A program made the translations under genes and the position numbers. Positions 45,479-54,289 of a stretch of DNA of 64,000 nucleotides are shown piece after piece. Each line of letters opens with the position of its first letter. The first letter of the stretch is position 1. Source of the stretch: Marimicrobium sp913061115 (GTDB lineage Bacteria; Pseudomonadota; Gammaproteobacteria; Pseudomonadales; Halieaceae); assembly GCF_047729875.1 (NCBI RefSeq), contig NZ_CP159826.1, positions 3,348,001-3,412,000 on the forward strand. Reading direction: 5' to 3'. The notes beneath the pieces are model-generated. The model made no database searches. It was not told the DNA's origin and was given only the letters and a program-made list of their open reading frames with translations.

Positions 45479-46696
45479 ATGACTGATAGCAAACCCAAGA
45501 TTGATGACTTTCGACTAGAAGTCAGTACCTGGTTAGAAGAAAACTTTCCCAAGTCACTAAATGGCAAGGCGTCTGAACTAAGTCTCGGAAAAAACGTGTC
45601 CGGCAAGCTTGTAGAAGACAGCGACACCTGGCGTAAAAATTTGGCAGCCCAAGGTTGGGGCACTCCAACCTGGCCGCTTGAATACGGTGGCGCAGGATTA
45701 AGTCAGAAGCATGCCCAGATCATCAACGAAGAAATGCACAAAAGAGGGGCATTTAATCCGATTCCAATGCTAGCGGGCATGGGAGTGACAATGGTAGGAC
45801 CCACTATTCTTGAATATGGCACCGAGGCGCAAAAACGCCGCCATCTACCAAGAATGGCCAGCGGCGAGATATTCTGGTGTCTGGGCTACTCTGAACCGGG
45901 AGCCGGTTCAGACCTGGCTTCACTGGCAACTAAAGCGGAAGATAAAGGCGATCACTGGCTTATCAACGGACAAAAGGTCTGGACGTCCGGTGCTGATATA
46001 GCCCAGTGGTGCGGGGCACTAGTGCGGACGGACCCTAAAGCAAAAAAACGCAGCGGAATCAGCTTTGTCATGTTTCCCATGAATCAGCCTGGCGTTAGAA
46101 CAAGACCGGTTAAGCTGATTTCAGGTGACTCCCCTTTCTGTGAAATGTTCTTTGATGATGCTAAAGCGGAGAAGGACGAATTGCTCGGCGATTTGAATGA
46201 CGGCTGGAGTCTGGGCAAACGGCTGCTGCAGCATGAACGCCAGAGTCAAACAGGTGAAGGTGGCCCCGCAACTGGTGGAGAATTTTTAGGCGATATCGCC
46301 AAGCGCTACGTTGGCACTAACGAAAATGGCACGCTAGAAGATACAGACCTGCGTTTGCGCCTAGCCAACCACCTGATGGACGAAAAAGCACACAAACTGA
46401 CTATCCGCAGGATAATGGCGGAAGCCAAAGGAAATGTGGAAGTTACTGCAGTCGCATCAATTCTTAAAAACTCCGCCACTGACGTTGCTCAATCGCGCAC
46501 TGAACTGCTGATGGAGTTAATGGGAAGCCAGGGCCTCGGTTGGGAAGGCGACGAATACAATCAAGATGAACTCGCCAGTGTACGAATGTGGTTGGGCGTA
46601 AAAGCCATGTCTATCTACGGCGGATCCTACGAAGTGCAGAAAAACATTATTTCGAAAAATATTCTGGGCTTGCCAGAAACAACTCAGAAGGGTTAG
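45479..46696 (+). CDS. Acyl-CoA dehydrogenase, subunit 1 of a pair
   Basis: A 405-residue FAD-dependent acyl-CoA dehydrogenase introducing a double bond into an acyl-CoA. Conserved stretches WPLEYGGAG, GYSEPGAGSDLASL and GQKVWTSGAD are present. The C-terminal motif IYGGSYEVQKNIISKNILGLP has Gly where medium-chain enzymes have the catalytic Glu (YEGT), as in enzymes using another base or heteromeric partner. The partner gene starts four bases downstream. Paired enzymes of this kind are known for bulky steroid side-chain CoA esters, which would suit the window. Confidence 0.88.
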   Translation: MTDSKPKIDDFRLEVSTWLEENFPKSLNGKASELSLGKNVSGKLVEDSDTWRKNLAAQGWGTPTWPLEYGGAGLSQKHAQIINEEMHKRGAFNPIPMLAGMGVTMVGPTILEYGTEAQKRRHLPRMASGEIFWCLGYSEPGAGSDLASLATKAEDKGDHWLINGQKVWTSGADIAQWCGALVRTDPKAKKRSGISFVMFPMNQPGVRTRPVKLISGDSPFCEMFFDDAKAEKDELLGDLNDGWSLGKRLLQHERQSQTGEGGPATGGEFLGDIAKRYVGTNENGTLEDTDLRLRLANHLMDEKAHKLTIRRIMAEAKGNVEVTAVASILKNSATDVAQSRTELLMELMGSQGLGWEGDEYNQDELASVRMWLGVKAMSIYGGSYEVQKNIISKNILGLPETTQKG

Positions 46697-46700
46697 GTCA

Positions 46701-47837
46701 ATGGCTGCACTTACCGAAGAACAAACAATGATCCAACATCAGGCCGAGTCCTGGGTTACAAAAAACGCGTCTGTGCAAGAATTTCGTGACGTTAGGGATG
46801 GCGACAGCGAGGTTGAATTTTCACCACAGATCTGGAACGAAATGGTCAGCATGGGGTGGGCCGGCATCATTATTCCGGAGGCTTATGGAGGTTCTGATCT
46901 TGGTTACCTCACATTTGGACTGATACTAGAACAAACAGGACGCCAGTTAAGTGCATCGCCCCTCTTCGCATCTGCTTTAGTCGGCGCATCGGCAATTTTA
47001 ATGGGGGGTTCTGAAAGCCAGAAAAAAAACCTGCTCGCCGGCATAGCCGATGGCAGTGAAATCGTCACTCTGGCACTCGAAGAAGGCCCTCGGCACGCGC
47101 CTAAAAACATCGCCTTAACAGCAGATTCCGAGGCAGGTGTATTCACCTTAAACGGAAGCAAAACCTTCGTTTGTGAAGGCATGTCTGCAACATCGTATAT
47201 TGTGGCTGCTAGAACTCATGGCAAGGCAGGTCATACAGATGGCATTACATTATTTGTCATCCCTGCAGACGCTGCTGGTATTACGCGGACGAAACTTAAC
47301 ACCGTCGACAGTCGGGGCTATGCCAATATCGAATTTACCCAAGTAAAAGTGACAGACGATGCCGTACTGGGGACAGTAGGAGAGGGGTATGGCTTATTGG
47401 AGTCTGTCCTCGATCGCGCACGTGCCGGTATTGCTGCTGAAATGTTAGGCACCGGCTCGCAAGCATTCGAGATGAATCTTGAGTACCTCAAAACCCGCGT
47501 ACAATTTGGTCAGGTGATAGGTTCATTTCAAGCACTCGGCCACCGCGCTGCTGGTTTTTATAGTCAGAAAGAACTGGCGAGGTCTTGTGTGGAAGCGGCG
47601 CTTCAAGCTATTGATGCCAGTGCTGAAAATATCGATGAAATGAGTTCATTATCAAAATGTAAAGTCGGCGAGTTTCTGCATGGCATGTCAAATGAATTAA
47701 TTCAGATTCACGGTGGAATCGGAATGACTGATGAGTTTAATGCAGGTCTGTATTTAAAAAGAGCGCGCGTACTGGAATCCAGCTATGGCAACCAAGCCTA
47801 CCACCGAAACCGATACGCACAGATAAAGGGGTTTTAA
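46701..47837 (+). CDS. Acyl-CoA dehydrogenase, subunit 2 of a pair
   Basis: A 378-residue second acyl-CoA dehydrogenase. N- and middle domains are recognisable (IIPEAYGGSDLGYLTFGLILEQ split over helices, NGSKTFVCEGMSATSYIVAAR). The C-terminal QIHGGIGMTDEFNAGLYLKRA is typical of the smaller subunit of heteromeric dehydrogenases and lacks the usual YEGT motif. Four bases separate it from subunit 1, so the two are cotranscribed and probably form an alpha/beta complex. Substrate probably a branched or ring-bearing acyl-CoA; inference only. Confidence 0.87.
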   Translation: MAALTEEQTMIQHQAESWVTKNASVQEFRDVRDGDSEVEFSPQIWNEMVSMGWAGIIIPEAYGGSDLGYLTFGLILEQTGRQLSASPLFASALVGASAILMGGSESQKKNLLAGIADGSEIVTLALEEGPRHAPKNIALTADSEAGVFTLNGSKTFVCEGMSATSYIVAARTHGKAGHTDGITLFVIPADAAGITRTKLNTVDSRGYANIEFTQVKVTDDAVLGTVGEGYGLLESVLDRARAGIAAEMLGTGSQAFEMNLEYLKTRVQFGQVIGSFQALGHRAAGFYSQKELARSCVEAALQAIDASAENIDEMSSLSKCKVGEFLHGMSNELIQIHGGIGMTDEFNAGLYLKRARVLESSYGNQAYHRNRYAQIKGF

Positions 47838-47883
47838 CGAAAACGCCTACTGCATCACGAACAGCAGCCGTGTAGGCCCGAAT

Positions 47884-48546
47884 CTAGCGTGGTCCTATCA
47901 GCATGGCTTTGGCCACAATCGCCGGTAGCGAAGAAAATTCGCTAAAGACCCAGTCATGCTGAATCTCGCTAACCGGCGTTTGACGGTAGCCCTCGGAAAA
48001 GAGTGCTAGTGGCACTCCTGCGCGGCTCGCTGTCTCTGCGTCGACCTCACTGTCGCCAACATAAAGGGTAGGGCCACCACCCAAATCTTCAATCGTTTTC
48101 AACAGCATGGCGGGGTCTGGCTTGCGGCTACTTATCATGCCAGCAGCCATCACCACATCAAAAAATGACTCCATTCCCATGTGTCGTATTACCGCACGGG
48201 CAGGCAACTCTGGCTTATTGGTGCACAGCCCGAGGCTGTGCCCATCTGCTTTGAGTGCGGTAAGAGTGGCAATCACCCCTGGATAGAACTCTGCTTTATC
48301 GACTGAAAATTCATATTGTGCGATAAAATCTTCATGCACTGCGGTGTGGGTGTGTTGTGCCTCCTCGATACCCCGCGCATTCATCATCCGCCTGACAAAT
48401 ACCGCCGAACCTTCGCCAATGAAACTTCGAGTTTCATCGAGCGTGAGACCGTTCTCCCCGAGCTTTTCAAGGACCGTGGAGGCCACCGACTGTATGTCCG
48501 GCGCGCTATCAATTAGCGTGCCGTCGAGATCAAAAATGATATTCAT
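47884..48546 (-). CDS. gph: HAD-family hydrolase, phosphoglycolate-phosphatase-like
   Basis: A 220-residue haloacid dehalogenase phosphatase. Catalytic aspartates D6 and D8 are in MNIIFDLDGTLID, a helical cap follows, LCTNKPELPAR gives motif II/III region and LYVGDSEVDAETA the metal-binding acidic motif. Most similar in style to Gph, which removes 2-phosphoglycolate, but other small phosphates are possible. The amidohydrolase gene lies about 70 bases upstream on the same strand. Confidence 0.82.
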   Translation of the reverse strand: MNIIFDLDGTLIDSAPDIQSVASTVLEKLGENGLTLDETRSFIGEGSAVFVRRMMNARGIEEAQHTHTAVHEDFIAQYEFSVDKAEFYPGVIATLTALKADGHSLGLCTNKPELPARAVIRHMGMESFFDVVMAAGMISSRKPDPAMLLKTIEDLGGGPTLYVGDSEVDAETASRAGVPLALFSEGYRQTPVSEIQHDWVFSEFSSLPAIVAKAMLIGPR

Positions 48547-48619
48547 TCGACGCTCTGCGGTTGAGGCGTCTGTCGGTCGCGGCAGTGGACGCCGCAGTAC
48601 TCCATTCGCGTTGCCCGTT

Positions 48620-49846
48620 TCATACGCTCGCGCCAGAAAGACTTAACAGTCTTTGCGCATTTCCGCGTAACAGCGCAAAGCGCCTGTCTGGCTGTCCTTC
48701 AGTAATGATTAGCAGTTTTGCAAGGCTGGCAGCCAAGTGATAGAAAGGCCAGTCAGTGCCAAACAGCATGCGCTCACCCCCGGTTTGGTTGAGCATGTCG
48801 TGCAATGTGCTAACCCCCTGCCCATGAGTATCCAACCAAACGTTGTCATAACGCACTGCCAGCGGCAACGCTTCCGCCACGTCGCGTGCACCAGAGTGGC
48901 CGAGAATAAACTGCAGGTTGGGATACGTCTTTAGTGCTGCTTCATAATGGCGCGGCATGGCATAACGGTGGGTTGATTCCGGCTCAATACCGGCGCGGCC
49001 ACAGTGGAAAAATACGATAAGTCCCAGTCGCTCACACTCGCTGTAAAGCTCCATCATTACGTCGGAATCGGGATAGGCGCGTTGCATCGTCGGGTGAAAC
49101 TTGATGATGCGAGCTCCCGCGCTAGCGTAACTGCGCAACTTTTCAAACCGGGCCGGATCTTGCGGATGTACCGAACAACCAGCGATTAAACGTCGTTGTG
49201 CTCCCGCTATTTCTATCGCCTCTATCCAGCGCTCCGTCAGGTCGTCACCGAAGGGCAGATCGAAGGCGATCGGCATTATGCTGGCGCGCTCAACACCACA
49301 GGCATCCATCTCGTGCAACAGGTTGGGTATGGTCTGTGTACTGGCGCTACTACTTCCCCACAGCCCTTGGGCTGCTGAGCCCCACCATAGTGCATCAACT
49401 GCCTGTTCACTAAAATTACGATTGATATACACATCGAGGTCCAGCTCACAGCCAGGGTTTGTCGCATCGCAATCGAGAAGATGAATAACGCGCCCCGTGG
49501 GCTTCTGTAAATCTACGTCCGGCGCCAGCAACAGTGACATTCCCAAGTGGCAGTGCATATCAATCGCTTTGGGTAAATCGAGGGCGACATTGTGCAGCTG
49601 ACCATTATCGTCGAGCTCGAACCAGGGAAGCTCCGCCAGACCACGATAGCCGTTAAAGCGCAGCGGCCCAAACGGGCCTCCTCCGGAACGCAATCCCTCA
49701 TCAAGCCTTTGCTGTGCGAGCTTGGCAATATCAGAGTTGGTATACCGTGTGCCGGTTTCTTCAGAGCCACAGGAGGGTAAAATGACTCCAGCAGCAGCCA
49801 TGGCTGCCAACTGCAGAAATTTCCGTCGATCTAAACCCGTCATCAT
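48620..49846 (-). CDS. Tat-exported amidohydrolase lipoprotein
   Basis: A 408-residue amidohydrolase-fold protein. The N terminus has a twin-arginine motif (DRRKFLQLAA) and a following hydrophobic stretch ending in lipobox LPSC (C26), so a folded, lipidated export is predicted. The metal site begins at H98-x-H100 (IDMHCHLG), with later IKFHPTMQ, FHCGRAG, LGHSGARD and FGTDWPFYHLA, matching the ACMSD/amidohydrolase-2 group (decarboxylases and lactone or amide hydrolases). The substrate is unknown. Divergent from a P450 gene. Confidence 0.82.
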   Translation of the reverse strand: MMTGLDRRKFLQLAAMAAAGVILPSCGSEETGTRYTNSDIAKLAQQRLDEGLRSGGGPFGPLRFNGYRGLAELPWFELDDNGQLHNVALDLPKAIDMHCHLGMSLLLAPDVDLQKPTGRVIHLLDCDATNPGCELDLDVYINRNFSEQAVDALWWGSAAQGLWGSSSASTQTIPNLLHEMDACGVERASIMPIAFDLPFGDDLTERWIEAIEIAGAQRRLIAGCSVHPQDPARFEKLRSYASAGARIIKFHPTMQRAYPDSDVMMELYSECERLGLIVFFHCGRAGIEPESTHRYAMPRHYEAALKTYPNLQFILGHSGARDVAEALPLAVRYDNVWLDTHGQGVSTLHDMLNQTGGERMLFGTDWPFYHLAASLAKLLIITEGQPDRRFALLRGNAQRLLSLSGASV

Positions 49847-50169
49847 GGTGAGCTACCTGAAGATTTTTCAATGCCAAGTTGACCACATCTTTGGTGCTGA
49901 CACCACAGGTACTGAATCACTCTATACACGATGTATTGACCGCCAGATGACAATGTCTCGATCCAGTGGCCCCAACGGAGATGGGACTGGAGCAGGAAGA
50001 TGGCTTATACCTAGAAGACCTTTACCAACCATTAGAAAATCTTCTGTCGCTGGGGGTGTCATGAAAGTACCGCTTGTTAATGTCGGCTATTTGTATACAT
50101 TGGTAGCTCGCCACGCAGAGACAGTCTGCTAGTATTGAAAAACTAAAAAATCTCCTACTAAAACTGGGC
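49847..50169. other. Divergent intergenic region before P450
   Basis: About 320 bases between the amidohydrolase and the P450 gene. Only short, unconvincing open frames occur on both strands. No clear promoter boxes, terminators or repeats were seen. Confidence 0.35.
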
Positions 50170-51528
50170 ATGACAGGCGCTATGACACACGAGACTACGA
50201 TCCATGAACTAGAGCCCATCAAGATTGGCTTGCTCGAGACAATTCGCTTGATTCGAAAGAGCTATGTCAATCCATTGCAGCACGCACAGGAGATGCAAGA
50301 GCGTTTCGGCAATGCGGTTATGCAAAAGTTTTTTCGTATAACGTTTGTGAATCTTTATGGCGCTGATGCGCACCGTCTCGCACTAATTAATAGCGATCAA
50401 GTATTTTCAAACAAGGAAGCCTGGGACCAAATTATCGGACGCGTCTTCCCTAACGGACTAATGCTCAGAGATGGCGATGACCATCGTTATCATCGCCGCC
50501 TGATGCAGGCAGGATTCAAGAACAAAGCGTTACACCGTTATCTTAGTGAAATGGGACCGCAGGTGAATGAGGCCGTCGCTAGCTGGCCGGTACACCCTGA
50601 TCACCCGTTGCTTGCGTTCCCGACATTCAAAGAAATGACGCTGAACCTAGCCGCTACCATATTTCTCGGCATGGACCTGGGTGATGAGGCCGCTCGACTG
50701 AACAAAGCGTTTGAAGCAACCGTTGCGGCTTCTATGCCGAGAATTCCGTTGGCTATTCCAGGCACAATACTGTGGAAGGGCATTCGTGCGCGTCAGTATA
50801 TGTGTGAGTATTTTCAGCGCCTGCTGCCTGCAAAGCGAACGGGTAATGGTGCGGACATGTTTTCGCTACTGTGTCAGGCGACGGACGAGGAGGGAAATCA
50901 ATATACTGATGAGGAAGTTATTGACCACATGAACTTCCTGATGATGGCCGCCCACGACACCACCACCAGCACGCTAACGAGTATGACCTATGCCCTCGCA
51001 AAACACCCAGAGTGGCAAGAGCGGCTTCTGGAAGAGGTGCAGAGCCTTGGTGTAAAACAGCTGCAATATGAAGATCTTGAGAAAATGGAATTGACTGACT
51101 GGGTCATGAAAGAGGCACTACGGATGTATCCACCACTGTCGACTCTGCCCAAGTACAGTCTCAAGTCATTTGAGTTTGAGGGCTTAAGAATTCCTGCCGG
51201 GGCAATGGTAGCGACCTATCCCATTCACACACACTACATGGAAGAATACTGGTCTGAGCCGCTAAAGTTTGATCCTTTACGCTTTAGCGCCGGTCGTGCG
51301 GAGCACAAAAACCATCCTTACTGCTGGGTCCCTTTTAGTGGCGGTGCACATATGTGTATCGGACTACATTTCGCGGTCATGCAGATCAAGGTAGTGATGT
51401 TTGAAATGCTGCGTCAGTATCGTTGGTCAGTACCTGACAATTATACGATGGCAGTACAACAGTCTCCGATTTCCAAACCACGCGACGGATTGCCCGTCTA
51501 TTTGAAGCCTAGAGACAAGCAACATTAA
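50170..51528 (+). CDS. Cytochrome P450 (class not assigned)
   Basis: A 452-residue P450 without an N-terminal membrane anchor. The oxygen-binding I-helix is AAHDTTTS (near 258-265), the K-helix KEALRMYPP, and the heme ligand C396 lies in PFSGGAHMCIGLHFA. The style is that of the 440-450-residue bacterial P450s resembling eukaryotic microsomal types (CYP51, CYP26/CYP120-like), rather than the shorter class I enzymes. It would hydroxylate or demethylate a lipophilic molecule, possibly an isoprenoid or sterol, given neighbouring genes. Two starts, ATG 50170 and 50182, are possible and neither has a strong ribosome site. No ferredoxin gene is nearby. Confidence 0.88.
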   Translation: MTGAMTHETTIHELEPIKIGLLETIRLIRKSYVNPLQHAQEMQERFGNAVMQKFFRITFVNLYGADAHRLALINSDQVFSNKEAWDQIIGRVFPNGLMLRDGDDHRYHRRLMQAGFKNKALHRYLSEMGPQVNEAVASWPVHPDHPLLAFPTFKEMTLNLAATIFLGMDLGDEAARLNKAFEATVAASMPRIPLAIPGTILWKGIRARQYMCEYFQRLLPAKRTGNGADMFSLLCQATDEEGNQYTDEEVIDHMNFLMMAAHDTTTSTLTSMTYALAKHPEWQERLLEEVQSLGVKQLQYEDLEKMELTDWVMKEALRMYPPLSTLPKYSLKSFEFEGLRIPAGAMVATYPIHTHYMEEYWSEPLKFDPLRFSAGRAEHKNHPYCWVPFSGGAHMCIGLHFAVMQIKVVMFEMLRQYRWSVPDNYTMAVQQSPISKPRDGLPVYLKPRDKQH

Positions 51529-51752
51529 CAGCGGCTCCGATTAACCCGTTCGCATTAAAGCATTAGCCCATCTACGTGTCACCAGGGCTGCCTCCCTTAA
51601 GCAGTCTGCTGGCTAGCATCCCATTGGCAGTCTTCAATATCTTAGCTACAATCATGGCGCAGTGAGGTTTTTCAGGTGGGCAGCATCAACAGCATAGACA
51701 TTGCTGTCCGTCCGAGCCACGCTAACACGCACAATTTGTGAAGGAGAGCGCT

Positions 51753-52397
51753 ATGATTACAATACACCACCTCGGTATTTCGCAGTCGGATCGAGTAGTT
51801 TGGCTAATGGAAGAGCTAGGCCTTCCGTATGAATTGAAGTGGTATAATCGCGGTGAAGATTTTCTTGCACCGGCGGAATACCGGGCGCTTCACCCTGTAG
51901 GCACAGCGCCCATCATTAGTGATGATAACCTCGTAATGGCAGAATCGACAGCCATCGTTGAGTACATATCTCAACAATACGGTGGAGGCACTTTGTCTGT
52001 ATTGCCCGGTGATCCTGACTACGCGCAATATCTGTTCTGGATGCATTTTAATAATAATCTGCAGTCCGTTCTTTTCATGAAGCTGGCATTTCAGGCGGGA
52101 GGCGCGCAAGCGGGCGACGATAACCCGATGACCACGACCACCCAACGCCGAGAAGATGGGATTTACAATGCGCTGGAACAGCGCCTGAAAGAATCGGACT
52201 ATCTGGGCGGCAACCGCTTTACCTGCGCCGATATTATGTCGATGTTTAATCTGACATCACTGAGCATGCTGGGAGCTCGACAGATCGATGACGCGCTTCC
52301 CAATACGCTGGCTTACGTCCAGCGTGTCACGGCAAGGCCCGCTTACCAAAAGGCCATGAGTATCGCCGGACCGGAAGCGACGCCGCCTGCAGCTTGA
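51753..52397 (+). CDS. Glutathione S-transferase family protein
   Basis: A 214-residue GST: N-terminal thioredoxin-like domain (SQSDRVVWLMEELGLPY, VGTAPIISDDN, ESTAIVEYIS) and C-terminal helical domain (FTCADIMSMF). It joins glutathione to electrophiles or acts as peroxidase or isomerase. ATG at 51753 follows an AAGGAG ribosome site. It sits alone between P450 and PI-PLC-like genes; detoxification of P450 products would be a reasonable but unproven role. Confidence 0.85.
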   Translation: MITIHHLGISQSDRVVWLMEELGLPYELKWYNRGEDFLAPAEYRALHPVGTAPIISDDNLVMAESTAIVEYISQQYGGGTLSVLPGDPDYAQYLFWMHFNNNLQSVLFMKLAFQAGGAQAGDDNPMTTTTQRREDGIYNALEQRLKESDYLGGNRFTCADIMSMFNLTSLSMLGARQIDDALPNTLAYVQRVTARPAYQKAMSIAGPEATPPAA

Positions 52398-52436
52398 CTA
52401 CTGCATGCACAATGATGCGTGGCAATATTTGCCGGC

Positions 52437-53594
52437 TTAGGGTGACAGTGCCGCAGGCGTGCACTCACCCGAGTTAACCGGATTACACCGGGCAATGAAG
52501 TCTCCAGGTATTGTCACCTTGTATGCACTGAAAGCGACATCAGCCGCCGGATAATCGGTGCTGACATACTGGGCGCCACTAGCAAGTGCCGCCTCACGCT
52601 GTGTCGTGTCATCCGAGCGGGCTTGAACCGTATCAGCATCGGCACGGGTTCGCACCATATAGCCCTGCCGCACAAGGTCTTCTATCACGCCAGGCTCGCT
52701 CAGTGGATTATTCAACTTGATAAATGCCGCCTCAGGGGTGCCTGGAGGAGAATTGGTAAACAGCACACGGCCCTCGAGTGACGGATGACCGTCGATATAC
52801 CGTTCAAGTATTTCACCGCCATTATCCAGCGCGAATAGGATTTTCCCGCGCGCCTTCGACAAAAGTGGCCAGCCTTCAGTCAGCACAGCGAGTTCAAGCG
52901 TGACAGCATCCCCTCGAACAGTCTCTGGCAAAATTAATTGCTGGTCCGGGAATATACTGCGAATTTCTGCATCGATAGTATCGAGTGCGATAGAGCCGAA
53001 CGGAAGCGGAATGGTAAAGTTGAGATTGAGTGGGTCCGGTATCTGCTCATCCTTTGCTTCAACCAACACCATTATCGGCAAATGCTTTGGATTCGCATCG
53101 GACCATTGTTTTATCTCCTGTAGGCAACTGGTAAAGAGATCGCAAGTCGTTTCATAATCGACTTCCTGCACATGCAACACCTTTAACCCTGGCTCACTCA
53201 GGGCAGGGACACCCGAAGCAGGATCTTCGTCGAAGAGTGTGAGTGCTTGGTGTGCTGCGTAGAGCCCACCTTGCGGGTCATGAAAGACGTCGAGCTCTAT
53301 CTGGCGAATCCCTTGCGTGGAGAACTGCTCAGTGAGCGGAAGATGCGCATACTCAAGGGTGGGGGCGACATCGGGAATGTAGACTAGCAACAGATCAAAA
53401 ATATCCTCCCGCACGCGCAAGTGGTAACTATTATGTGTACCAAGATACTGCAATTGATTCATCATCACGTTGTCTTCTGCCGGGTTGTTCTGGTCGTCGT
53501 CAGAGGAATTGCTACAGCCACTGTAAAACGGCAGTGCCAGTAAGCATGCCACTGCCCCGATGAAGCCCAACTGCTTGCAGTAAAGTAATGTCAT
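52437..53594 (-). CDS. Ca2+-dependent PI-PLC-like lipoprotein
   Basis: A 385-residue exported protein. Signal peptide ends in lipobox YSGC (C27), followed by an Asp/Asn-rich linker. LQYLGTHNSYH gives the first catalytic His of a TIM-barrel phosphodiesterase; EQFSTQGIRQIELDVFHD supplies the metal-binding acidic pair. These fit the bacterial Ca2+-dependent phosphoinositide-specific phospholipase C group. In a bacterium without its own phosphoinositides it may act on host or algal lipids, or on other phosphodiesters. Convergent with the GST gene. Confidence 0.72.
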   Translation of the reverse strand: MTLLYCKQLGFIGAVACLLALPFYSGCSNSSDDDQNNPAEDNVMMNQLQYLGTHNSYHLRVREDIFDLLLVYIPDVAPTLEYAHLPLTEQFSTQGIRQIELDVFHDPQGGLYAAHQALTLFDEDPASGVPALSEPGLKVLHVQEVDYETTCDLFTSCLQEIKQWSDANPKHLPIMVLVEAKDEQIPDPLNLNFTIPLPFGSIALDTIDAEIRSIFPDQQLILPETVRGDAVTLELAVLTEGWPLLSKARGKILFALDNGGEILERYIDGHPSLEGRVLFTNSPPGTPEAAFIKLNNPLSEPGVIEDLVRQGYMVRTRADADTVQARSDDTTQREAALASGAQYVSTDYPAADVAFSAYKVTIPGDFIARCNPVNSGECTPAALSP

Positions 53595-53789
53595 AGGTAT
53601 CTCTTCATATTATTCTATCGAAGATAGCATGCAGTAGCCGTTACAAGGGCGCAAGGGCTACTAGCGCTACTCTCTTCCTTAAATTTAGACTCATCGGCGC
53701 TGTCATGCGGCTCTTGCCCATTGAGCGACCAGTGTGAAGCGGGCTCAGTCCTTATAGGTTGCGTGAAAGGACTCTATAGGTTAAAATTA

Positions 53790-53806
53790 AGTTTTATTAT
53801 GAAACT
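53790..53806. promoter_or_regulatory. Inverted-repeat candidate upstream of HxlR
   Basis: AGTTT (53790-53794) and AAACT (53802-53806) around a 7-base AT-rich spacer containing TATTAT, 20-40 bases before the regulator ATG. It could be the HxlR dimer site overlapping the promoter. Short arms make it weak. Confidence 0.28.
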
Positions 53807-53827
53807 AATAAATAAACATTAGCGGCT

Positions 53828-54289
53828 ATGAAGCACACATCCTTTAAAGACATGAACTGCTCCTTGGCACAGTCGCTAGAAATTGTCGGTGAACGCTGGA
53901 GTCTTCTGATTATCCGCGATACTGCATTTGGCATTCGTCGGTTTGATGACATTCAGAAGAGCCTCGGCATCGCTAGGAACATACTGACCCAGCGGCTTAG
54001 CAAACTCACTAACGAGGGCATTTTAGTGAAGGCCCGCGGGAAAGCGGGTCGCATGGAATACCAGTTGACAGACAAAGGCTGGGATCTGCAGCCTTTACTA
54101 CTATCACTGTTCCAGTGGGGTGAAAAATATCAGCCCCACCCCAAGGGTGAGCGGATGTGCTTTGTTGATCGCACCTCTGGAAATCCGATTCAGCCGATGG
54201 CGGTGCGCTCATCCGATGGCCGGCTGTTAAAATCAGCAGACGTCTGGGCCAAACGTGGACCCGGCTTGAACAAGGAGATAGTGCGATGA
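53828..54289 (+). CDS. HxlR-family winged-helix transcriptional regulator
   Basis: A 153-residue regulator. The HxlR signature is CSLAQSLEIVGERWSLLIIRD, then FGIRRFDDIQKSLGIARNILTQRLSKL as recognition helix and wing (GRMEYQLTDKG). The C-terminal 45 residues extend the fold. Stop overlaps the start of the next SDR by ATGA at 54286-54289, so the two are translationally coupled and the regulator likely controls that gene and itself. Confidence 0.87.
   Translation: MKHTSFKDMNCSLAQSLEIVGERWSLLIIRDTAFGIRRFDDIQKSLGIARNILTQRLSKLTNEGILVKARGKAGRMEYQLTDKGWDLQPLLLSLFQWGEKYQPHPKGERMCFVDRTSGNPIQPMAVRSSDGRLLKSADVWAKRGPGLNKEIVR

Noticed and set aside
47845..47877. GCCTAC/GTAGGC inverted repeat between the dehydrogenase and HAD genes
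   Set aside because: Six-base arms with a 21-base loop and no T-run; too weak to call a terminator.
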